A DNA stretch of 64,000 nucleotides, taken from positions 62,001 to 126,000 of the forward strand of contig CAJTDK010000012.1 of the NCBI GenBank assembly GCA_910575105.1. The letters are read 5' to 3'. This DNA comes from Lachnospiraceae bacterium (GTDB lineage Bacteria; Bacillota; Clostridia; Lachnospirales; Lachnospiraceae). The translations under genes were made by a program, and so were the position numbers. The notes under the pieces are model-generated. The model was given only the letters and a program-made list of their open reading frames with translations, made no database searches and was not told the DNA's origin. Below are positions 18,817-30,418 of the stretch, in pieces (positions within the stretch are counted from its first letter, which is position 1; each line of letters starts with the position of its first letter).

Positions 18817-20702
18817 TCAAGAAGACCTTACAGAGATTCTATCTCATATTTATCATCATCCTTTTGTATGCGCCCATCGTTACACTGATGGCCCTCTCCT
18901 TTAATTCGTCCAAAAGCCGGGCAAAATGGGGCGGTTTTACCTCAAAATGGTATGTCCGCCTCTTTCAGGACGACCAGATCATGACCGCCCTGTATACTAC
19001 GCTGGAGATCGCACTTTTATCCGCACTGATCGCAACGATCCTCGGAACCGCCGGTGCTATCGGCATCCACGCCTTCCGGCGCAAATACCGGACACTGATG
19101 ATGGGCGTGACGAATATTCCCATGCTCAACGCAGATATCGTAACGGGAATCTCACTGATGCTCTTATTCATCGCCTTCCGTTTTTCCCTTGGATTTTCCA
19201 CGATCCTTATTGCGCACATTACCTTTAATATCCCGTATGTGATCTTAAGTGTCATGCCCAGGCTTAAAAAGACCAACATCAACACCTACGAAGCCGCCCT
19301 GGACCTTGGCGCTTCTCCCCTTTACGCATTTTTCCGGGTGGTCTTCCCTGACATCCTGCCGGGCGTATCCTCCGGATTTCTTCTGGCCTTTACTATGTCG
19401 CTGGACGACTTTGTCATCACCCATTTCACGAAGGGGCCGGGCGTGGATACACTGTCCACCAAGATCTACAGTGAGGTCCGCAAGGGAATCCGCCCGGAAA
19501 TATACGCTTTGTCCACGATCATGTTCCTGTCCGTCCTTTTGCTTCTCATTCTCGTCAATATCGCGCCGGATGAAAAGGAGGACCGCAAACGAATACTGTC
19601 CGCCGCCACGGCAAGACGCCATAAGATCAGCCGTTTTCTTCTGCGCAAGGTCGTTCCTGCAATGATGGTCGCCATCCTGACTATCGGCGGTATCTTCTAC
19701 AGCACGAAGATGGATTCATCAAGCGGCGATAATCAGGTGATCGTCTACAACTGGGGCGAATATATCGACCCGGAGGCTATTGAGATGTTTGAGGAAGAGA
19801 CCGGCATCAATGTTATCTACGAGGAGTATGAGACGAACGAGATCATGTATCCGAAGATCCAGTCCGGTGCCATCGCCTACGATGTCGTATGCCCTTCTGA
19901 TTATATGGTCGAGCGGATGATCGAAAATGACCTGCTGGCGGAGATTGATTTTGACAACATTCCCAATCTGAAGAATATCGGGGATATCTATATGGAGCAG
20001 TCCCGGCAGTTCGACCCGGAAAACAAATATTCTGTCCCCTACCTCTGGGGTACAGTAGGAATCCTGTACAACAAAAAGATGGTCGATGAGCCCATCGACA
20101 GCTGGTCTGTCCTCTGGGACGAAAAATACAAGGACAGCATCCTGATGCAGGACAGTGTCCGGGATGCCTTCGGCGTCACCTTAAAATATCTGGGCTACTC
20201 CTTAAATTCCACAGATCTTGACGAACTGACCGCCGCCCAAAAGCTGCTAATCCAGCAAAAGCCGCTTGTCCAGGCCTACGTCGTCGATCAAGTCCGGGAT
20301 AAGATGATCGGAAATGAGGCCGCCATCGGCGTGATCTATTCCGGCGAGGCTATCTATACACAGTTAGAGAACCCGGATCTTGAATACGTCATCCCAAAGG
20401 AGGGCTCAAACATATGGATCGACTCTCTGGTCATACCGAAGAACGCGAAACATAAGGAGAACGCGGAAGCCTTTATTGACTTTGTCTGCAGGCCGGATAT
20501 CGCAAAGATGAACTTTGATTTCATCACCTACTCCATTCCAAACGAAGCCGGCCGCAAGCTCATTGAAGAGCCGGAACTGCGAAACAGCAAGATCGCCTTT
20601 CCAGACGCTAAGGAGCTTGAACGCTGCGAGACCTTTAAATTCCTCGGTGATGAGAATGACACTGTCTATAATAAACTCTGGCGGGAAGTAAAGTCCAGAT
20701 AA
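18813..20702 (+). CDS. potCD: PotC-PotD fusion: polyamine permease and binding protein
   Basis: A 629-residue fusion. Residues 1-255 are a six-helix permease with an EAA loop (EAALDLGASPLYAF, 160-173). Residues 256-278 are basic and cytoplasmic. A membrane anchor follows (about 279-298), then a periplasmic-type solute-binding domain (308-629) starting VIVYNWGEYIDPE, the PotD signature, with YDVVCPSDYMVERM and VPYLWGTVGILYN. Fusing the receptor to the permease tethers it to the transporter, which suits a bacterium with no periplasm. It starts at TTG 18813 (GGGGAGGG nine bases upstream), overlapping the potB stop. Similar fusions occur in other Clostridia. Confidence 0.93.
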   Translation: MIKKTLQRFYLIFIIILLYAPIVTLMALSFNSSKSRAKWGGFTSKWYVRLFQDDQIMTALYTTLEIALLSALIATILGTAGAIGIHAFRRKYRTLMMGVTNIPMLNADIVTGISLMLLFIAFRFSLGFSTILIAHITFNIPYVILSVMPRLKKTNINTYEAALDLGASPLYAFFRVVFPDILPGVSSGFLLAFTMSLDDFVITHFTKGPGVDTLSTKIYSEVRKGIRPEIYALSTIMFLSVLLLLILVNIAPDEKEDRKRILSAATARRHKISRFLLRKVVPAMMVAILTIGGIFYSTKMDSSSGDNQVIVYNWGEYIDPEAIEMFEEETGINVIYEEYETNEIMYPKIQSGAIAYDVVCPSDYMVERMIENDLLAEIDFDNIPNLKNIGDIYMEQSRQFDPENKYSVPYLWGTVGILYNKKMVDEPIDSWSVLWDEKYKDSILMQDSVRDAFGVTLKYLGYSLNSTDLDELTAAQKLLIQQKPLVQAYVVDQVRDKMIGNEAAIGVIYSGEAIYTQLENPDLEYVIPKEGSNIWIDSLVIPKNAKHKENAEAFIDFVCRPDIAKMNFDFITYSIPNEAGRKLIEEPELRNSKIAFPDAKELERCETFKFLGDENDTVYNKLWREVKSR

Positions 20703-20753
20703 GGAAAGCTGCCGCCAGAACGGTAAATACCAAATGAAAACTAAGTTTGCGCT

Positions 20754-20803
20754 ACCCCGGCAGGAAAGGAGGCTCTTGCTCCTTGACTGCCAGGGTATTT
20801 TCA
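20754..20803. terminator. Bidirectional terminator between potCD and the DUF5688 gene
   Basis: A long nested hairpin: outer arms TACCCCGGCAG and CTGCCAGGGTA (one mismatch), inner arms AAGGAG and CTCCTT around GCTCTTG, followed by TTTTC. It lies between convergent genes, so it can serve both strands. Confidence 0.7.
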
Positions 20804-20821
20804 ATAAATCTTCTCTTCTTT

Positions 20822-21721
20822 CTACATACAGAGCCTCCGTTCTTCCCGGTCATAATAATATGCCCGGTCAGAAAGGACTTCCTCCGCCTCCACCTGCGTC
20901 CGGTTAATCTCCGCAACCATAGCGGAAAGCTCTTCCTTACCGACCGCCGCATGCTCAGGTATCACAATGACCTCATGGACACTGCTTGGAAGCACATAGT
21001 AATTGCTCTTTAGATATGCCCCGATACCTTCTAAACGGTTGTCATAGAGAATCGCTGCCGCACCATAACTGCGGATCCGGTTGCTGAGCACATACATCTC
21101 TTCCCCCCATTCTCCGTCATCGTCCCGGCCTTCCTGCCCGAAAGCCATCCCGGAAAGCTCCTCTATGACCGCGCTCATGGCAGAGAATTCATCAGGCAGA
21201 AGCCTGCACGTATTTTCCGAAGCTCTGCGGTAAAGCTCCTCTTTAGTCACTCCCCACATATCCAGGTGTGCATTTCGCACAGGCATAGTGGCAGTCCCGT
21301 ACTTCGTCACCTCCAGCAGCACATAGAACACGACCGCCAAATCAAGATAACGGATATAGGGCACATCCTTTAACCTCTTTTGGTTCTCCTCAAGATTTAC
21401 CAAACGGTAGATCACCTTATCCTTTACCTTACTATACGCATTAATCTTCTCTTCGCCCCACGGCTTCTGAAACCGCACCTCGTGATAGAGCCTGAGAATA
21501 TCCGCCGTAATATATTCCAGTGTGGTCCCCTTCTGGAACTGCCGGTAATACTCCTCCAGATAGATCGTAGGCGAAATATTGATATTCTGTTCGGTCAGCG
21601 TAATCCCTCTGCGGATCGTACCGTTATTCTTCTCAGCCGTATGTATATGTACCGCTACGCTGTCTCTTACCGCCTCCTTCATCCTGTCTTCTACTGCCTG
21701 TACAAACTGATAATATGTCAT
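20822..21721 (-). CDS. DUF5688 family protein
   Basis: A 299-residue soluble protein. The segment with NINISPTIYLEEYY, followed by GTTLEYITADILRLY, matches DUF5688 proteins, which are common in Lachnospiraceae and have no established function. Later LDMWGVTKEELY and MYVLSNRIRSYGAAAILYD are also typical; similar phrases occur in DUF5688 proteins found in many copies per genome. There is no signal peptide or membrane segment. Ribosome site AAGGTGA, four bases before ATG 21721. It appears monocistronic, between a convergent terminator and an upstream spacer. Confidence 0.8.
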   Translation of the reverse strand: MTYYQFVQAVEDRMKEAVRDSVAVHIHTAEKNNGTIRRGITLTEQNINISPTIYLEEYYRQFQKGTTLEYITADILRLYHEVRFQKPWGEEKINAYSKVKDKVIYRLVNLEENQKRLKDVPYIRYLDLAVVFYVLLEVTKYGTATMPVRNAHLDMWGVTKEELYRRASENTCRLLPDEFSAMSAVIEELSGMAFGQEGRDDDGEWGEEMYVLSNRIRSYGAAAILYDNRLEGIGAYLKSNYYVLPSSVHEVIVIPEHAAVGKEELSAMVAEINRTQVEAEEVLSDRAYYYDREERRLCM

Positions 21722-21838
21722 GAAATCACCTTAATCATTCAGTAGAATGTATTCTTATGGTTTTTCTGTGAAAATACAGCAGGAACTCTGCCCAAAGATT
21801 TCTCAGAATTGATAAAATATTATGGTAAGACTCATTAT

Positions 21839-21872
21839 AAAAAAGTCCTGCCAAAAAAGCAAGACTTTTTTA
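21839..21872 (-). terminator. Terminator of efp
   Basis: Minus strand AAAAAAGTC-T-TGC, loop, GCA-G-GACTTTTTT: a strong hairpin ending in six T, about 90 bases after the efp stop and before the DUF5688 start. Confidence 0.75.
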
Positions 21873-21958
21873 CGGAAATTATCATGAAATTTAAAACTAT
21901 AATTCAGATCCTAAAGCTTTTGCCCGCTTCCTGCAGATGCATCTGCCCTTCGGACGCA

Positions 21959-22516
21959 CTACGCCCTTGAGAGATAATCCCCGGTACGGGTGTCGATCTT
22001 GATCTTCTCGCCCTGCTCTACAAAGAGCGGAACACTTACCTGCGCACCTGTCTCAACGATAGCCGGCTTCGTCGCGCCCTGAGCGGTATCTCCCTTAAAT
22101 CCAGGCTCTGTCTCCGTGATCTCAAGCTCTACGGTCAGCGGCGGCTCAATGGCAAATACGCTTCCCTGGTAGGAGCTTAACTTCACGTTCTCATTCTCCT
22201 TAACAAACTTGAGCGAATCGCCTACTGTCTCCGCATTCACCGCGATCTGCTCAAAAGTCTCATTATCCATAAAGTTGAAAAGGTCGCCGTCATTATAAAG
22301 ATACTGCATCTCTTTTCTCTCAATATGCGCATTCTCAAACTTCTCTGTCGGCCGGAAAGTCTTCTCTACCACGCCGCCGTTAATAATATTCTTCAGCTTA
22401 GTGCGCACGAACGCTGCTCCCTTCCCGGGTTTTACATGCTGAAACTCCAATATCTGATAGACAACTCCCTCAATCTCTACGGTAAGTCCATTTTTAAAAT
22501 CGCCTGCTGATACCAT
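21959..22516 (-). CDS. efp: Elongation factor P
   Basis: A 185-residue three-domain translation factor that relieves ribosome stalling at polyproline. Lys32 sits in the loop [10 protein letters not shown], the site that other bacteria modify. The C-terminal signature [14 protein letters not shown] is complete. AGGAGG lies seven bases before ATG 22516. No modification enzyme (EpmA/EarP) is visible nearby. yqeG is 104 bases upstream. Confidence 0.97.
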   Translation of the reverse strand: MVSAGDFKNGLTVEIEGVVYQILEFQHVKPGKGAAFVRTKLKNIINGGVVEKTFRPTEKFENAHIERKEMQYLYNDGDLFNFMDNETFEQIAVNAETVGDSLKFVKENENVKLSSYQGSVFAIEPPLTVELEITETEPGFKGDTAQGATKPAIVETGAQVSVPLFVEQGEKIKIDTRTGDYLSRA

Positions 22517-22620
22517 GCTAATAATCCTCCTTAATCGTGCCCACAGGCACTTCTTACGTTCTTTTTCACTTTATTCATTCTATAATAGTTTCTGCCTTTT
22601 TTCAACCTTTTTTTCTCTCT

Positions 22621-23124
22621 TTAGCCTTCTTTACGACTCTTTAAATAAAAATGCAGTACAATCCGCTCCAGATACCGCTTCAGCACGATCTGGACCTCTT
22701 CCCTGGGATGGATCGGCTTTACTAGGATATTGCCGATCCCGGCGCGCTTTGCCCCCCACACGTCCGTAAAGAGCTGATCTCCGATAAACAGCGTATTATC
22801 TGTATACGTACCCATGATCTCCATAGCTTTTTTATAATTTTTCGTGGAAGGCTTGTGGGCGTTATATACATAGTCCACCTTGATTTTCTCATTGAACATC
22901 TTCACTCTCGGCTCCTGGTTATTCGAGATCAGGCAGCACCGGTAGCCGATCTCTTTAAGCCGTCCAAAGAGATTTACCGCCCTGTTGTCCGCCGGAGCTC
23001 CGTGGGGCACCAGCGTATTGTCGATATCAAAGATCAGCCCCCTGAATCCCTTCTCATACAACTGCTCATAATCGATAACATATGCGGACGCTACATACCG
23101 GTCCGGAAAAAACATATCAAACAT
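22621..23124 (-). CDS. yqeG: YqeG-type HAD phosphatase
   Basis: A 167-residue HAD-superfamily IIIA phosphatase. Motif I is LIFDIDNTLVP (nucleophile Asp), motif II LISNNQE, Lys in NAHKPST, and the acidic motif FIGDQLFTDVWGA. The protein is related to the mitochondrial phosphatidylglycerophosphatase GEP4, so a lipid or sugar phosphate is a possible substrate, but this is unproven. ATG 23124 lies two bases after the stop of the upstream gene; an overlapping GTG at 23130 is an alternative. Expression is probably by translational coupling. Confidence 0.88.
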   Translation of the reverse strand: MFDMFFPDRYVASAYVIDYEQLYEKGFRGLIFDIDNTLVPHGAPADNRAVNLFGRLKEIGYRCCLISNNQEPRVKMFNEKIKVDYVYNAHKPSTKNYKKAMEIMGTYTDNTLFIGDQLFTDVWGAKRAGIGNILVKPIHPREEVQIVLKRYLERIVLHFYLKSRKEG

Positions 23125-23126
23125 AA

Positions 23127-23909
23127 TCACTCATCCATTTCTGTCAGGCGCTCGATTAATTCCTCGCAGATCTCAAGGACGCTTTTTCTATCTGTCCGAA
23201 TCACAATGTCTGCCGCCGCCTCATATTTCCCGCGTCTCTGCTCCATAAGCTCAGAGATCCCTTCCACATTCTTCCTTCCCTTAAGTACCGGGCGGTCTTC
23301 CGTATCCTTCACACGGCCGTAGATCACTTCCGGGCTTGCGGTCAGAAGCACTACCCGGCCGTTCTTCTTCATCTCTGCCACATTGCGCTCCCGCATGGCG
23401 GCACCTCCGCCGCAGGAGATCACCACATTGCGCTCTGACTGAAGCTCGATAAGAAGCTCCGTCTCCCGGTTACGGAAATATTCTTCCCCGTATGTCTCGA
23501 AGATATCCGGGATACTCATCTGCTCCCGCTTTGCGATCACCTGGTCCATCTCTACATACTTCATGGCGAACAACGTGCTCAGGTACTCGGAAACTGTACT
23601 CTTGCCCGCTCCCATGAAGCCAATCAGGACGATATTATAGTCAAAAAGCTGTCTCGCCTGAATCCGCTTGCTGTTCTTTTGGATACAGCTAAATACATCC
23701 TGTATTTCTTCTTTATATTTATTACCTTTAAGCTTCTCCTCAATCCTCTTCTTCTGTTTCTCCTCCTGCCGCGGCTGGAGAATGGGCATGCCGTACTCTT
23801 CCTTGTACGCCATAATCCTTTCGACAATCCCGCTGCGCTCAGCCAGCGCATCGATGATCTTGTCATCACACAGTGCAAGCTGCTCTCTGTACATCTCTAA
23901 ATCATTCAT
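23127..23909 (-). CDS. aroK: Chorismate mutase-shikimate kinase fusion
   Basis: 260 residues with two enzymes of the aromatic pathway. Residues 1-85 form an AroQ-type all-helical chorismate mutase (CDDKIIDALAERSGIVERI, Lys/Arg and Glu contacts). Residues 92-260 are shikimate kinase: Walker A GFMGAGKS (97-104), the shikimate site EMDQVIAKRE, FRNRETELL, the SCGGGA motif and the EDRPVL lid. The two reactions are not consecutive (EPSP synthase and chorismate synthase lie between), so the fusion may serve flux control or simply co-expression. It follows the amidase gene by 21 bases and overlaps yqeG. Confidence 0.92.
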   Translation of the reverse strand: MNDLEMYREQLALCDDKIIDALAERSGIVERIMAYKEEYGMPILQPRQEEKQKKRIEEKLKGNKYKEEIQDVFSCIQKNSKRIQARQLFDYNIVLIGFMGAGKSTVSEYLSTLFAMKYVEMDQVIAKREQMSIPDIFETYGEEYFRNRETELLIELQSERNVVISCGGGAAMRERNVAEMKKNGRVVLLTASPEVIYGRVKDTEDRPVLKGRKNVEGISELMEQRRGKYEAAADIVIRTDRKSVLEICEELIERLTEMDE

Positions 23910-23930
23910 CCTCTTTTCTCCCGTTCACGG

Positions 23931-24917
23931 CTATCCCGCTTTTTTCATTGCTTTCTTCACATCTTTGCGGAAAGTTTCCCACGCCTCTTCATCTTCCACA
24001 AAATATTTGGGACAGATCTTTTCTGTCACGTCATAATGACGGATGATATCTTTTTCACTGAGGTCAAATTTCAGGCACAGCCACGCGCAAAGCTTCACCA
24101 TAGACTGATAGGTCTCCGGGAAAAACACCCCGCTCTCGTCCGGATGGCAGCACTCGATAGATACAGTGTCGATGTTGCGCTCATTGGAAGCATAAGCCAT
24201 CTCCCACGTAGGGACACACTGCACGATCTCCCCGTCAAGGCCGACGATAAAATTGCTGCTTGATTTCGTTATATGGCTGTCCTTAAGCCCCTCGAAATAA
24301 TTCCGGTTGGCGATGGCTGTAGCTCCCGGATTCGCCGTGTAATGCATGACAATCCCCGCGATCTTCTCTGTCTTTGTCCCAGGTCTTGAATAGGGATTCA
24401 CGGTGAGAAGCTGCACGTCAATATCCGGCATGGAATCATCAACTTTCTCGCTCTCCACTTCAAAATAATCCTCCGTAAGAAGGGATGGCTTCACCAGCTT
24501 TATGACCACGAGCATCACAAAAAAAACTGCCAGCAAAGCAAGACCCAGACGGATGCTGATGATGATCCGCCTGGTCTTCTGTTTCTTTTTTACGCCTGTA
24601 AGCTCTTTTTTGCTCCCCGCTTTTGTCGTCTTTTTACTGACTGCAGTCCTCTGTCCAGTCTTTTTTTGTACAGCATTCTTTGTCCCTGTCTTCTGTACCG
24701 CTTTCTTTTGCACAGCCTTCGTCGCCTCTGTCTTCTGTACCGTCTTCTTTTGCGCAACCGCCTTCTGGCCGGTGTTCTCCTGATCTGTCTTCTTTTGTAC
24801 CGCCGTCTTCTGTACGGTGTTTTCCTGCTCTGTCTTCTTTTGTACTGTCTTCCTTTGTACCGCCGTCTTCTGCAGGGTATTCTCCTGATCCGTCTTCTTT
24901 GGTGTCTCTTTGTCCAT
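23931..24917 (-). CDS. Membrane-anchored N-acetylmuramoyl-L-alanine amidase with QKKT repeat tail
   Basis: 328 residues. Residues 1-117 are a highly basic low-complexity segment made of recurring QKKT/VQK/QENT units, without a signal peptide, followed by a single membrane helix (118-143). The outside part is an amidase_2/PGRP domain (183-320). His192 in VMHYTAN, the His in IIRHYDV and the Cys in EKICPKYF fit its zinc site. The topology implies a cytoplasmic repeat tail and an extracellular peptidoglycan-cleaving domain. The tail could bind nucleic acid or acidic surfaces; that is speculation. First gene of the unit with the aro fusion and yqeG. Confidence 0.88.
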   Translation of the reverse strand: MDKETPKKTDQENTLQKTAVQRKTVQKKTEQENTVQKTAVQKKTDQENTGQKAVAQKKTVQKTEATKAVQKKAVQKTGTKNAVQKKTGQRTAVSKKTTKAGSKKELTGVKKKQKTRRIIISIRLGLALLAVFFVMLVVIKLVKPSLLTEDYFEVESEKVDDSMPDIDVQLLTVNPYSRPGTKTEKIAGIVMHYTANPGATAIANRNYFEGLKDSHITKSSSNFIVGLDGEIVQCVPTWEMAYASNERNIDTVSIECCHPDESGVFFPETYQSMVKLCAWLCLKFDLSEKDIIRHYDVTEKICPKYFVEDEEAWETFRKDVKKAMKKAG

Positions 24918-24998
24918 ATGTCCTGACTCTCTTTTCTCTTATGCTGTCAAATGGCCGCGCACATTTCTGGCAAAAGAAGAAAACTGCTTCTCCCGCCG

Positions 24999-26033
24999 CT
25001 ACGCCTCTGTGCGGAATCTGTATATAGTCACCGTATCGTAAGAAGCTCCTGCCTTTATCACCGGCCCTTCAAAATGCTCCTTATGCACCGCATCGGGAAA
25101 ATACTGCGTCTCAAAACATGCCCCGTGACGCCTGCTATACACTGCACCTTTCTTGCCCTGCTCGCTGACCAGGAAATTACCGGTATAAAACTGCATTCCC
25201 GGAAGATCGGTCAAGACCTCCATGACAATTCCCGTCTTATCCGAGCGCATACCGGCAACCAGGCGAAGTCCCGAACCCTTAAGCACCCAGTTGTGATCAT
25301 AGCCCTGTCCCAGAATAAGCGCCTCATAATCTGCCCCTATCGCTTCTCCAATCGCCTTGTACTTCCTGAAATCCATGGGCGTACCCTCAACCGGCACAAT
25401 CTCGCCTGTAGGAACAGACTCTGCGTCCGCCCTGGTAAATACATCGGCCGCGATAAATACTTCCTGCCCGAGCACTGGGCCGGAGGCATGTCCGGACAGA
25501 TTAAAATAGCTGTGGTTAGTCAGGTTTATCAGTGTATCTGCATCGGATACCGCATGATAATGAAGCTTTATTTCGTTGTCATCTGTAAGCTCGTAGGTGA
25601 CAGATATCCTAACAGCTCCCGGATACCCCTGGTCGCCGTCTGGACTCTCAAGGTAGAATATCACCTTCTGGCCGGTCACTTCTTCTGCCCGCCACATCCG
25701 TTTATTGTAATAGTCACAGCCGCCGTGGAGAGAATTGCCGTTGTCATTGGCTGTCAGCGCATATATCTTGCCGTTCAGCTCAAAGCATGCGCCCCCGATC
25801 CGGTTCGCCACTCTTCCCACCGTAGCTCCGAAGTGGACGCCGCCCTCCTCGTAAGCCTTAGCGCTGTCATATCCCAGCACAACGTCCTGCACTTTCCCGT
25901 CCTTATCCGGGATTAGCACCTTTACCAGAGCCGCACCGTAATCCGTGACCCCGATCTCTATGCCGCCTTTATTTCTCAGGGTATAAAGAGACGCCTTTTC
26001 CCCCTTTGCCGTACTTCCAAACTCACAGACCAT
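24999..26033 (-). CDS. galM: Aldose 1-epimerase (mutarotase)
   Basis: A 344-residue mutarotase interconverting alpha and beta anomers of aldoses. Diagnostic parts: GATVGRVANRIGG, the LHGG motif with a conserved His, the catalytic His in LTNHSYFNLSG, DHNWVL, and the catalytic Glu in ACFETQYFPDAVH. Cytoplasmic, no signal peptide. AGGAAG lies seven bases before ATG 26033. It follows guaB by 27 bases, probably by read-through; no other galactose genes are nearby. Confidence 0.95.
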   Translation of the reverse strand: MVCEFGSTAKGEKASLYTLRNKGGIEIGVTDYGAALVKVLIPDKDGKVQDVVLGYDSAKAYEEGGVHFGATVGRVANRIGGACFELNGKIYALTANDNGNSLHGGCDYYNKRMWRAEEVTGQKVIFYLESPDGDQGYPGAVRISVTYELTDDNEIKLHYHAVSDADTLINLTNHSYFNLSGHASGPVLGQEVFIAADVFTRADAESVPTGEIVPVEGTPMDFRKYKAIGEAIGADYEALILGQGYDHNWVLKGSGLRLVAGMRSDKTGIVMEVLTDLPGMQFYTGNFLVSEQGKKGAVYSRRHGACFETQYFPDAVHKEHFEGPVIKAGASYDTVTIYRFRTEA

Positions 26034-26060
26034 AGCTTAACTTCCTTTCCTTTTTGTCTT

Positions 26061-27536
<1,476 letters not shown>

Positions 27537-27574
27537 TTAATCCAATTACAGTTACTAAACAATTATTAAATGCT

Positions 27575-27604
27575 ATGATAACGAATCAGCTTTACCTTTG
27601 TCAA
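27575..27604 (-). promoter_or_regulatory. guaB promoter
   Basis: Minus strand TTGACA (27604-27599), an 18-base spacer and TATCAT (27580-27575), about 50 bases before the guaB start. No guanine riboswitch or other structured leader fits in the short space to the start. Confidence 0.7.
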
Positions 27605-27657
27605 CATATTCTTACATTTTTCGTGCCATTTTTACCTGTTTTTTTGCCGGATGAGCT

Positions 27658-28149
27658 TTACTGGCGCACGACCTTCCGGGGTGCCAGCATAAACAGGCCC
27701 TCGATGATCGTATCATTGGGCTCGAAGATTAGCTTCGCCGTCTGCCCGCCGTTCGCCACGATCATCGCATAGAGCCTTGCGTCTGCCTGGCCGGAGCTTA
27801 GATTGATCACTTTTGCATTCCCGAACTGGTCAAGCCTTGGACAGCCAAGGGGCGCAAGCAGTTCCATCTCCTTTACATTGGTGGAAAAGATCCGTTTTCT
27901 CTTGGACTTGTTCATGATCTTATCGATATCCAGATCACCGTTCACATACAGGTATTCATATTCCACATTGAGCCTGGATATCAAAAACCATACCAACGCG
28001 ATAACGATGACCGGGAAGATAAGCCCCATCGGCATGATAAATACCATCAACACAGACACGATCGCAACGGCCACAAGTACCGCCTTGATCACCATATCTT
28101 TCATATCTGCCTGCTTCTTGATCAACTGCTCTGTATAAAAATCACTCAT
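27658..28149 (-). CDS. DUF6106 family membrane protein
   Basis: 163 residues: a short cytoplasmic N-terminus (MSDFYTEQLIKKQAD), two closely spaced membrane helices (about 22-60) and a soluble C-terminal domain with YVNGDLDIDKIMNKSKRKR and GLFMLAPRKVVRQ. It matches what I recall of DUF6106, a family of unknown function in Lachnospiraceae; the layout resembles bacterial PH-domain-like proteins. The start is ATG 28149 with GGAGG eight bases upstream; a longer frame to 28275 overlaps the groEL terminator and is rejected. It is read toward guaB. Confidence 0.75.
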   Translation of the reverse strand: MSDFYTEQLIKKQADMKDMVIKAVLVAVAIVSVLMVFIMPMGLIFPVIVIALVWFLISRLNVEYEYLYVNGDLDIDKIMNKSKRKRIFSTNVKEMELLAPLGCPRLDQFGNAKVINLSSGQADARLYAMIVANGGQTAKLIFEPNDTIIEGLFMLAPRKVVRQ

Positions 28150-28231
28150 TTTTATATCCTCCATTGTTCTTCGCAGCACACCGAAATGCACACCGCTTTT
28201 TATCCTTAAGAGCATTGTACCACATTTTATA

Positions 28232-28263
28232 CGAAAATGGGAACTCTCTGACAAAGAGTTCCC
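28232..28263 (-). terminator. Terminator after groEL
   Basis: Nine-base arms GGGAACTCT (28239-28247) and AGAGTTCCC (28255-28263) with a seven-base loop, followed on the minus strand by ATTTTCG. It is 37 bases past the groEL stop. Confidence 0.7.
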
Positions 28264-28299
28264 AAAAAATTTCATTACTTGTTACTGTCCGTTCATTTT

Positions 28300-29946
<1,647 letters not shown>

Positions 29947-30021
29947 TTACTAAATTATTTTACTTTCTAAACGCCCGGAGACTTACGGACCGCTCCGTGC
30001 TTCTAACATCCTGCCTTGCCT

Positions 30022-30306
30022 CTATTCTACGATCGCAAGGATATCATCCTGTTTTACGATAATGTATTCTTCCTCATCAAGCTCTACCGTCGTCCCCGCA
30101 TATTTAGAGTAGATGACCTTCTGCCCAACGGACACGTTCATGCTGACCTCTTTTCCGTCAACAGTTCCGCCAGGTCCTACTGCTACAACCTCTGCCTGCT
30201 GCGGTTTCTCCTTTGACTGCCCCGGGATCACGATTCCTGACTTTGTTGTCTCTTCTGCAACCAATTGTTTTAAAACGACTCTGTCGCCAAGCGGTGTTAA
30301 TTTCAT
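30022..30306 (-). CDS. groES: Co-chaperonin GroES
   Basis: A 94-residue GroES lid subunit: LTPLGDRVVLKQ at the start, the mobile loop around EETTKSGIVIP, and KYAGTTVELDEEEYIIVKQDDILAI at the end. AAGGAGG is near the start at 30306. First gene of the groESL operon behind a CIRCE operator. Confidence 0.98.
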   Translation of the reverse strand: MKLTPLGDRVVLKQLVAEETTKSGIVIPGQSKEKPQQAEVVAVGPGGTVDGKEVSMNVSVGQKVIYSKYAGTTVELDEEEYIIVKQDDILAIVE

Positions 30307-30337
30307 TTGAATTCCTCCTTAAAATATTGCTAATTTG

Positions 30338-30364
30338 TTAGCACTCATAAAAAGAGAGTGCTAA
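30338..30364 (-). promoter_or_regulatory. CIRCE operator (HrcA binding site)
   Basis: A perfect inverted repeat TTAGCACTC-N9-GAGTGCTAA (30338-30346 and 30356-30364) in the groES leader, identical to the CIRCE consensus bound by the heat-shock repressor HrcA. hrcA is not in the window. A further GAGTGCTA half-site lies upstream at 30382-30389. Confidence 0.97.
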
Positions 30365-30377
30365 GAACTCTAGATAT

Positions 30378-30406
30378 AAAATAGCACTCTCTTTCTGTTT
30401 TGTCAA
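30378..30406 (-). promoter_or_regulatory. groESL promoter
   Basis: Minus strand TTGACA (30406-30401), a 17-base spacer and TATTTT (30383-30378). The CIRCE element lies just downstream, in the transcribed leader. The extra CIRCE-like half-site GAGTGCTA overlaps the end of the spacer and the -10. Confidence 0.8.
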
Positions 30407-30418
30407 CACACTTTATAT

